From assembly GCA_964019415.1 (NCBI GenBank), contig OZ025870.1, positions 3,260,908 through 3,324,907 of the forward strand: DNA of 64,000 nt. The letters run 5' to 3'. This DNA is from Ianthella basta (taxonomy: Eukaryota > Porifera > Demospongiae > Verongiida > Ianthellidae). Of the stretch, positions 56,134 to 64,000 are shown piece by piece. Position 1 is the first letter of the stretch; each line of letters starts with the position of its first letter. A model generated the notes under the pieces. That model saw only the letters and a list, made by a program, of their open reading frames with translations, had not been told where the DNA came from and did no database searches. Both the position numbers and the translations under genes were made by a program.

Positions 56134-57325
56134 TTTATAGAATTATGTATCTTTTGTCATTTAATCATCCGTTCTCTGTAGGAGTGGAAATGCATGTATA
56201 TCATGCTATATATAGATTTAACATATACGTGGCAAGTGCAGATTCGGCTTAGCAGTGCACTGAATAACGTTACACCAGGCAATAAATGAAAATGGCCATA
56301 GCAGTCTAAGGCACTTTTCAGGTTTGCGTAGACATGGATTCAATTGTAGCAACAGTTACAATGGTGTCCTATGTTGTATGTATATTTTCATTGCACATTG
56401 TAAGGCTCTAGAGAGTGTCAAACGTCTTGCCAGCTTAGGCGAAAACCGTTTACTGTCCGTGTTTTGCCTGCATAGAAATTCTACCCAGTTGGCGGCAAAC
56501 TCACAACCAAGTCAGTGAATTCGCCATTGTTTGCAGTGGTACAAGGTTTCAGCAGTGCTCTAGTAGCCTTCTGTAATGTTGAATTTTGCTTCAGCACGGC
56601 GACTGGCTTGACAGTCTGCAGTTTTTCAGCTTGTTCTCAATCCGTGACTCAAGCTCGTAAGGCCTACATTCAAAATTACATCCTAATTCCTCAGCATACA
56701 AGTCGTAAGCTAACTCAGGAGCCTCACGAAGTGAGCCATTATTGTATAGTGCTAGCAAGCCACATGCTAGTGCTAGTGCACTTGTCGTGTAGGGTTGTCT
56801 GTAGCTGGAAGCAAATTGGATTGTTACAGTGGATGCAGTTGGGTAGCATGCAGCTGTAAGGTACAACTACAGAGGTCAAAGACTAACTGATATACGGTGC
56901 CTTCTGCTGAATCATTTTTTGTGGTAGATTGATATGTGAGACCACAGCTATGCAAGTGTGCCACAGGCCAGATTATTCATGAACTGCACATACACCTATA
57001 TTGTACTGAACCCATGGAAACTTAGGGGCTGCGCACGATGTGGTCAGTGATCAACCAGGGTGCAGCGCCCACCAAGGATGATGGCTGGGTCATTGGAGAA
57101 GCCTAGGTATCAAGAGTAAGCTGTGACACTTTGCCACCCTGCTGTACCGGTTGCTGATGGGATGCGGACCGTGTCCAGGCTGACCGATGCCAGCAGGACC
57201 CGGCTGCGACCCCATGCCCCTAATGCACACATAGTGCATGGCAGCCATTACTTTTCCTTGTAGGAAGAATTACATGCAACATTACTGTAACATTACGTAT
57301 TATTTACATATGCCAAACTTCACAC

Positions 57326-57643
57326 CTTCTATTTGGCTCTTTGGTTTCAACTCCTCTGCTTCCTGCAACAATGCATTGGCCCAATGGTTATAGTTGCTTT
57401 TTCGAAGCATTTCACAGAAGGTGTGAAACTCCTTATCTCCCTTGCCACGCAAAACGTCAATGAGGCGTTCCATTTGATTTATATCATCCTGTACAACCAT
57501 CTTTGCTTCTGCTCTAGTCATGAAACCTCCTGCTTCTTCTTCCAGGAGATCAATGAGATGTGGTCTGATTCCAACATTGAGCTTCAGTTTTCCTTGCAAA
57601 GCAGCCAAAGCACCCGAGTTATACTCACTCATTGGTGCAGTAC
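57326..57643 (-). CDS. Paralogue C, CARD exon
   Basis: 318 bp, phase 1 at both ends, acceptor CACTTCAG, donor AGAAG|GTGTGA. The domain: MSEYNSGALAALQGKLKLNV, HLIDLLEEEAGGFMTRAEAK, INQMERLIDVLRGKGDKEFH, FCEMLRKSNYNHWANALLQE. It aligns end to end with the CARD of A. Its phase allows splicing from exon 61075-61164 (TG|GT join gives Gly). Role: homotypic CARD contact in a signalling scaffold, by family knowledge. Confidence 0.8.
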
Positions 57644-57810
57644 CTGAAGTGGGTAGAGAGAAAGTCATTATTTATTTCACAATGCATAGTTACAGTTCAG
57701 TATATATACCATGCAAGTTGCAATGAATCATACAAATCTAAAATGAAATATTGAAAGATGAAAGGGAATGATTGCTTGCAGTTAGCCACTGCAAAGGCAA
57801 TAGATTGACT

Positions 57811-57959
57811 GGTAATCACTGGATATTACGCCAAACCTACCAACTACACCAATATATATTTGTGTCTTAGTTAGCCTCAGTAAGGCTTTGTGTCCCCCCC
57901 CCCTACCAACTGAGACACCAATACAGTTGGTAGGTTTAGCGTAATATCCAGTGATTACC
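57811..57959. mobile_element. Hairpin MITE, 149 bp
   Basis: GGTAATCACTGGATATTACG at the left and its complement at the right (ending 57959), with arms of about 35 bp (through CCAAACCTACCAACT) and one or two mismatches. A C run lies near 57894. Confidence 0.85.
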
Positions 57960-58184
57960 ATTCAATATTGAAATATAATGAAATTCAATAAAAATAATAA
58001 TATTCTTGTGGCTCTCAGGAAGCCTGGTGGAAAGTCTTCAACTAGCCTCTCCAATAATTTCTGTGATTAGCATGTGACACTGCAATATTATGCAGACAAC
58101 ATTAGGCCAATGTCTCTAGCTTATAGGAAAAGGTTAATGAATGTAACCATTCGTAAGAGAACCTCCCACTCTTACCCTTCGCTA

Positions 58185-58319
58185 TTAATCCTTATGCACA
58201 CACTTATTCATACGTGCACGCAAGCACGTATGCATGCACGTACGCACGCACGCACACACACATGCATACACATGCCCACACACACGTAACATGCACACAT
58301 GCACGCACATGCACATGCG

Positions 58320-58351
<32 letters not shown>

Positions 58352-58460
58352 CACCCATACACCACACCACACATGCCACACACACACACACACACACGTA
58401 TACACATACACACATAGATGCACACAAACAAGATATACACACACACCACACGCGCGCACG
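58185..58460. repeat. Compound (CA)n / (CACG)n microsatellite
   Basis: Long stretch of ACAC with GCAC, TGCA and ATAC variants. It lies in the first intron of paralogue C. Confidence 0.9.
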
Positions 58461-61074
58461 CACAGCCAAATCCAGCTTCATCCAGAACAAACCAACGGCA
58501 AGGACATCAATGTTACCACTCACTATAAAACTTCACTCACAAAGTTACAGTATGTGCTTGCAGTGACGTAATCAGATAGTATTCGGTATGGGAACAAAAG
58601 GAAAAACAATTACCAATAAGGGTAAAGAGGTCCAATATCAGCTGATACCAATTGCCGATCCGGTGCAGCTTCACTTCTAATAAATCTTGTAGCATGGCTC
58701 CTCAGTATATAAGCCCACATGGTAAGAATTCTTAAAATCAGGTGAAATTCTGGAAAAGGAACACGCAGAAACAGCAATGTCTATAGCTAATCTAGTCTTT
58801 AGCTACCTGGTAAGCTTAGGGTATGCACACATAAGTAGTATATGTACACTCCAGAAAAGAAACACTCTTTGTGAAAGGCAGTGTCAAGCATTCCACACAT
58901 TGTCTTTGAAAATTACCCACACTGAGGCACTAGAACATAGTATTACCCCTTGTCCTAGTTACATTCACTCAGTGAACGTGCTCATACATTTCAGGTTCCT
59001 ATAAGACAAGGGATAGCTGTATGAACCTACATACTCAGATCATTTTTCTTGTCCTAGCTTTGAACCGATTGGCACAACTAAGCCACACACTAGGGGACAC
59101 TCTTCCATCAAGATTACAACTGAACTAATGTCATACACAAATCAAAAGCTGCCTACCACATACACAAGGCCCATCAAAACCAGTCCCAACCAGTTACAAC
59201 TAGTATGAATCTATAACAGCTCAAACAACTCAAAAGAACCTACAACATGATACAATAATCTACAGTCCACTTGTGCACAAACAATCATGTCAAGTAGTGA
59301 TATCACAATTCTTCATCATTTTTAGAAGAGAGTTTAATCAGTGGAACCCTTATAATGCAAACACTTTTGGAACAAGAAAAGTGTTCTGATTGTAGGAGTG
59401 CCTGCATTTCACAGGTACGGAAAATATGCATACCTTAAAATACTCTTGTTGTAAGTGTGCAAACATGCAGACAAATTTGTGAATGTAGAGGCATTACCTC
59501 GAGTACACCAAGCGCTCATGTACACATGCACCATTTCCAAAAACAATTGTAATAGGAGCAACAAATAGTTTGTATAAACCAACGGAATACATGATTCATG
59601 ACGCTTGCCAGACTCTGTGCTGATTGTTTCACTTGTTCAAGGTAATATTACAAAACACTGAGCTGCCCTTTTACGGCAGCTAATCAAACGGTCCAGATTA
59701 TAATCATATTATAGCTAAAATCAGTAACTGTTACAATTACTAGTCACAAACCAACTTGTAATACATGTATTACATGTATACCTATGTGCCCTCATTCAAT
59801 GCATAAAATCTACAGTGTCCTCTACCACTAAATAGTGATAATGTTATTGGAACATAATTATATGAATCTTACTATAATTTACCGAATCTCTGATTTTTAT
59901 GTTTGTTTGTTACCTCATAAAATCTGTGTCTTGCAAGGAATTGGCTCGGGCCGCTCTGTGCCAGTTGAGGGACTCGGGGCCAGGATCTTAGTGGTTAGTT
60001 CGCCTAGTTGCCTTGCGGCCAAAAAGAGAGATGTTCTTCGTCAGTACCCCGCGGGCCGACACGCCATTTTACAATTATCGACCGGCCCTTCCACTACCAG
60101 TCATTGGTGGACTTGATGCGCGCCATGCCAGTTAAAGGGAGTGGAGGGACACAAGCTTAGAGGGGTGCCGGCCACCTAACTGCCTTGCAGCCGAAGAGTG
60201 CGCTTCCTTTTTTTTCGGCGAGCCGAGACGCCATTTTTGACCACTCTTGCAGCCCTTGACAATGTACATTATTTTATCCTGCCGCAAGAATGTGACATCA
60301 CTTCCTGTTGGCATCGGTGCATGCCAATGTGACTAATTTAAAGAATTTACAAATGCTCTTTCAGACAGACAATCTACATAGCTATACACCATATCATTGC
60401 ACAACCTCATCCTCAGTACATACATGAATCACCATCACGCACATGCATGCCTTTAGCCAGTATGTTGAACATGATACCATTAATTACATACACTATATTG
60501 CAGGCATAGCATTGTCCCTTACTATGTGCACTGGCATGTGCTCCACTTGCGGGCACTCCATGCTGTATAATAATGGTACAATCCGCTTAATGCTATCCTA
60601 TACTCACATGTCATGCACATGTACGTGACGCTGCAGATAACAGCATACTGCCCAGCTGACATCAACGCACCGTCACACAACATGCTAGTGTTGGCAGACA
60701 GGAGTCAGCGTGCTGTCGTCGACGCGCTGGAGCAGGGAAGCCCGCCGAAGGTGGGCTTTCCTGCTTATCATTAAAGTCACAATATAGCTGGTTGCCCTTG
60801 CTATATTATCATTAGCAATTAAAACCCTAGCTACCGCTTATAACGCTAACAGATACAGTATCTTCATCGCTGTTAACAAATCACCATTTTCTTGCACCAC
60901 ACAGTGCAATTGTAAATGTTACACATCATAACTGTATTGTAACTTAGCATAAACTTGCAGAAGATGTTCGAATAGTATAATGTACTTGAGTAACTGTGCA
61001 CTAGTGCTTCATTGAAACATGCCAGAAATTTAGGTCATATTACAATAGCTTGAGGAATGTGCAATGCAACTCAC
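58461..61074. other. Paralogue C first intron, remaining part
   Basis: 58680-58850 resembles 61805-61975 (shared GTATGCACACA-like blocks and order), a small dispersed duplication. 59980-60260 contains two diverged copies of a ~140-bp G+C-rich unit (TGCCTTGCGGCC / TGCCTTGCAGCC ... GACGCCATTTT). No exon seen. Confidence 0.45.
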
Positions 61075-61164
61075 CAGTGTACCCTCCACTGCTTATTTTA
61101 GCTGGAGGAGAAGTAGTGCCTTCACTAGAGACTGGTCTCTTGGATCCAGCAGCAGTAGATGGGA
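61075..61164 (-). CDS. Paralogue C, exon 5' of the CARD
   Basis: 90 bp, phase 1 to phase 1, acceptor GCATTTAG, donor ACTG|GTGAGT. It encodes a Ser/Pro/Lys-rich linker (AGSKRPVSSEGTTSPPAKI) resembling a nuclear-localisation-type or disordered segment. The join to the CARD exon keeps the frame. The start codon must lie further upstream and is not identified. Confidence 0.5.
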
Positions 61165-64000
61165 CTAAATGCATGGTAAGATAAGGAATAAAGGTGCATT
61201 CATGCAACCTTAAACTCAACTATGCACGTATTGCATAACAATCTTACTATGCTATGAACCTGTACTATGCAAGAATGCAGTCAAAACAAGATTAACCCTT
61301 TACGGGAAAATTTAAAATTGGCGCATGCTTGCGCACCATGCTATACCAAATTAAAATGGCTCTGCACATAGTAATCTCATGCGCCACATGTTGACAGCTG
61401 ACAAAGCTCTCTTAGGATGAATATACTGATACTGAATATACGGTGGACTTCATCAAGCTGCCCTCAACAAAGATTTTGACTGCCCTTTGCGTGTACACTC
61501 AGGAGAGACGAAATGTCAGCCAAAGGATAACCAGAAAACTACTGAATTTGCCACAAGCCACTCAAAGCTGTTGTCCTTTTGTAGCAGCCGAAAATGCCGT
61601 AAAAGTGCAAGCCCTTCTTCCTTGATACGTAGATGCGTCATTGGTACTTACATGTATCCAATTATTTGACATTGTCATTGTTAACTAAAGGTTTAGCTAT
61701 AGAGTTAGGTAATAGATTATGCACATCCCTCTGGACAACGATTAAGAGCAAGTCAGGCCATTCTGTGGCAGCTTACATGATTTGTACTGTACACTGTACA
61801 TTCTCAGGTTTGGTTTAAATAGATCTTGTAGTCTTGGTCTCTCGGCATATAACAACACACAGCTACAAATCTTAAAAACAAAAGCCATTTTGGAAAATAA
61901 TAAACATGTGAAAATGGCCAGATCCATAGCTACGTACCTGTTCAGTTTGGGGCATGCACACACACATGTAATGATTTAGAAAAGTAATGTCTGTGCATAT
62001 CCTTCTTCAGTCACAGCATCTAACATGCTTTCATGATCTTACACAATTCACCCACACATTAAAACCAAACCCTTATCTCCTTTTGTCAACTTTATAGCAA
62101 ACATGCTATATTGCTTCAACGCTCTTAACCAGGGAACACCGAACCTACTCAATATCATTCCTCATCACCATCATCAGTGAGTTTAATAGTCGGTTCAATC
62201 AGATATGGTGAACGGTCACAGATCTTAAGTTGCAAATGGTATCTGTAATTATTCTAATGCATCTATGTCTGTGGGGTGGTAGTGAACTAGGAAGTGCCCT
62301 TAGCTGAAGGCTGATTGCTTACGGTACAGCATCCACAGCTACGTATGCACGAGGAAGTGCCCTTACAGCCAATTTCAGAATGGTTGGCCAAATGACAATT
62401 GGCAGAACGGCCAAATGGCGCGACGTCACTAATAGTGTAACTGCTTGCTATTACATCACTCCTATTGTACAGTATTGCCATTTGCTATGACGTCACGCCA
62501 TTTGCCATTTGCCTTTTGGCCAACAATTCTGAAATCGGCTGTAGCTGAAGGCAGATTGCTTAGGGTTCAGTATCCACTCCACAGCTGTGTCTACAGCCAG
62601 CCCTTTTACGATACAGTACTAGTTCTTGCTACTGAGTTAAACTCAACACATTTTGTTCCTCGTTCCTCATCCTAACCCTATTAGCTAGCTAAACCCTAAC
62701 CCTAATGTCCATCGTCGGTGCTGAAAATAGCTTTGTTTAGCTACCCTGTTATTATAGTGTAAGTTACACAGCTAAGTAGCTATAACTGATTGTGTCACAG
62801 GCCATATGCCCATAAAATGAACTTGGACTACTCTGGAAATTACTCGTTCATTGCATGAAACCATGGCCAGGGTATGTGGATGAGGCCCAAATTAAGGCGT
62901 GGCTGGACGTCCCCCGATTCAGGGCGGTTTCTTACCTAACACGTCTGACCACCCATTTGATTGCTTACCACTACTATAGCTAGTTTGTGCGCAATTACAA
63001 ATACTGCGAAGCGTTCATGAACTAGTGCTGCCCTTGAAGTATATATAGCTAGCTAGCTACAATGCACCAGAGACTGTCAGACGGGACTGGATCGGAGGCC
63101 TGAGGGGAGACTAGCCTTGAGTTAAATCATAATATGGAGTGCGTGAGTGAATCATGAGAAAACTGGCAGTACTTTGAGCAGACTCGCCATACATTACAAT
63201 GGGACACCATCTTTGTTTTACAGAGGAAAGCGAAGTAGATTACAAAATTTGCAGCAAATTCCTTTGTTTAAAACTCCTCCTGGGGAGATGGTGCAACGAT
63301 AGGGTTGTGTAATGAACCCATGACGTCATTGCAATTATTCGTTTCTCCCTACAACACAATTTGCAACTGCTGCAGTGCAAATATGCCGAACATTAAGGAC
63401 AACACCGGACCAACCAAGAAATCAAGACATTCGGGTATGATGAGAGCTCTTAGGAACCGCTGACAACTGGAGAGCAATACAAGACGCTTGACCTTGCAGA
63501 AGGTGATTCGAGGTTGAAGAGGAGACACATGCTCACTCCGGAGTCACCACCAGGAGTCAGCTGAAGGGAATAACAAGGAATCAGCTCAAGGGAACAGTCA
63601 GCTGCATGCAACTCTATAGCTCACTGCAACTATACAACGTCTATAGTTATCACTCAGTAGCCTTAACTTGGTAGCTAGGTTTGGAAGTGCTTAGCATCAA
63701 AAGCACTGGAAGCACCTGCGTCGGGCACTGCAGCAGAGGAGGGTGCAGAAGGTGCCCTTCTCTGCTAGTACAATCAAAATCAACGAGAAAAGCAATAACA
63801 AACTGAGCTGCATGGTATCAGAAATTAGCTTTTATGCAACTATAATAGCCATTGTACGCATCTTTGAACTTGAGATTATCAGCGAAAACTGCCAGCAAAC
63901 AGATAACGGTATCCAAAGAATGACTAACCACAAACAGCTAACACTTATCAACGATCAATTAACAGTTAACTGCAATTCATGAGATTTAACAGTAATTTAC
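61165..64000. other. Repeat-bearing end of window, no gene recognised
   Basis: Contains a small duplication (61805-61975), a MITE (62364-62543), a short telomere-like stretch (AAACCCTAACCCTAA near 62690) and a weak 24-bp repeat (63548-63605). 63743-63982 is an 80-codon plus frame without resemblance to anything I know. The promoter and first exon of paralogue C may be here but cannot be placed. Confidence 0.45.
62364..62543. mobile_element. MITE with TACAGCC ends
   Basis: The left end TACAGCCAATTTCAGAATGG and the complement of the right end TACAGCCGATTTCAGAATTG are followed by matching TTGGCCAAA and a centre with GACGTCA motifs. Flanking direct repeats of TAGCTGAAGGC.GATTGCTTA at 62292 and 62542. 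Confidence 0.75.

Larger units (their letters stand above)
52041..57325. other. Paralogue C intron, 5.3 kb, repeat-rich
   Basis: No exon recognised. Contents: an R1 copy (53043-53700), degenerate GGTGATAAC-type repeats (55100-55260), a repeat ending in (ACAA)n (55500-55920), a hairpin MITE (55925-56133), and a G+C-richer patch of unknown kind (57025-57235). A counterpart of paralogue A's linker exon was looked for and not found. Confidence 0.5.

Noticed and set aside
57025-57235. tRNA-derived SINE or structured RNA in a G+C-rich patch
   Set aside because: I could not find a convincing A-box/B-box pair or cloverleaf; left as unassigned.
58185-58566. His/Thr- and Cys/Val-rich frames on both strands
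   Set aside because: Products of a compound microsatellite; not coding.
62660-62710. Chromosome end, because of CCCTAACCCTAA
   Set aside because: Only two or three imperfect units, embedded in ordinary sequence; an interstitial chance or repair-derived stretch.

Overview
The window is eukaryotic. Coding exons are short, separated by introns with GT..AG borders, and buried in transposon-derived sequence and (CA)n microsatellites. The gene content is a CARD/coiled-coil/ankyrin family, a TRIM-like NHL propeller and a large septin/AIG1-like GTPase. With CR1-type, DIRS-type, pogo and many hairpin elements, this suggests an invertebrate animal, most likely a demosponge. That assignment is inference from family content; no rRNA or mitochondrial marker is present. 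Almost every recognisable gene lies on the minus strand.

Layout. 0.8-2.8 kb: a GTPase gene with one in-frame TAG. 4.5-13.3 kb: paralogue A of a CARD - uncharacterised domain - coiled coil - ankyrin - C-terminal gene, with exons in matching phases but a frameshift and an in-frame TAG. 12.8-20.1 kb: a rearranged block. A 1,864-bp segment (CARD exon plus the 3' third of a CR1-like LINE) is present twice in direct orientation, and between the copies lies a 0.93-kb piece with exons of an unrelated proline-rich gene. The second copy runs on into a nearly full-length LINE that encodes a 2A-like peptide. 21.7-23.2 kb: terminal exons of an unidentified gene and an NHL-repeat gene. 24.4-33.3 kb: paralogue B, truncated at its 5' end and broken in its last exon by a 1,000-bp TTAA-flanked element. 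33.3-36.6 kb: a decayed DIRS-like retroelement at the B/C junction. 36.6-61.2 kb: paralogue C, the most complete copy, with a pogo/Tigger element, a stack of nested elements and several MITEs in its introns, and one in-frame TAG near its C-terminus. 61.2-64 kb: repeats and no recognised gene.

How it fits together. A, B and C share exon lengths and phases exon by exon (58/61, 56/68, 240-249, 210, 111, 102, 195, 38, 199/205 bp), so they are tandem duplicates of one locus. CARDs nucleate signalling complexes through homotypic contacts, ankyrin repeats bind partners and coiled coils oligomerise. The product therefore looks like an innate-immunity or cell-death style adaptor, but each copy seen here carries a lesion. 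The least expected item is a pair of small elements with about 60-bp terminal inverted repeats and 7-8 bp target duplications. Each carries an intact 90-codon first exon of a RecQ-type helicase with its own ATG and splice donor. They sit in sense orientation in an intron of paralogue C, in a phase compatible with the next exon.
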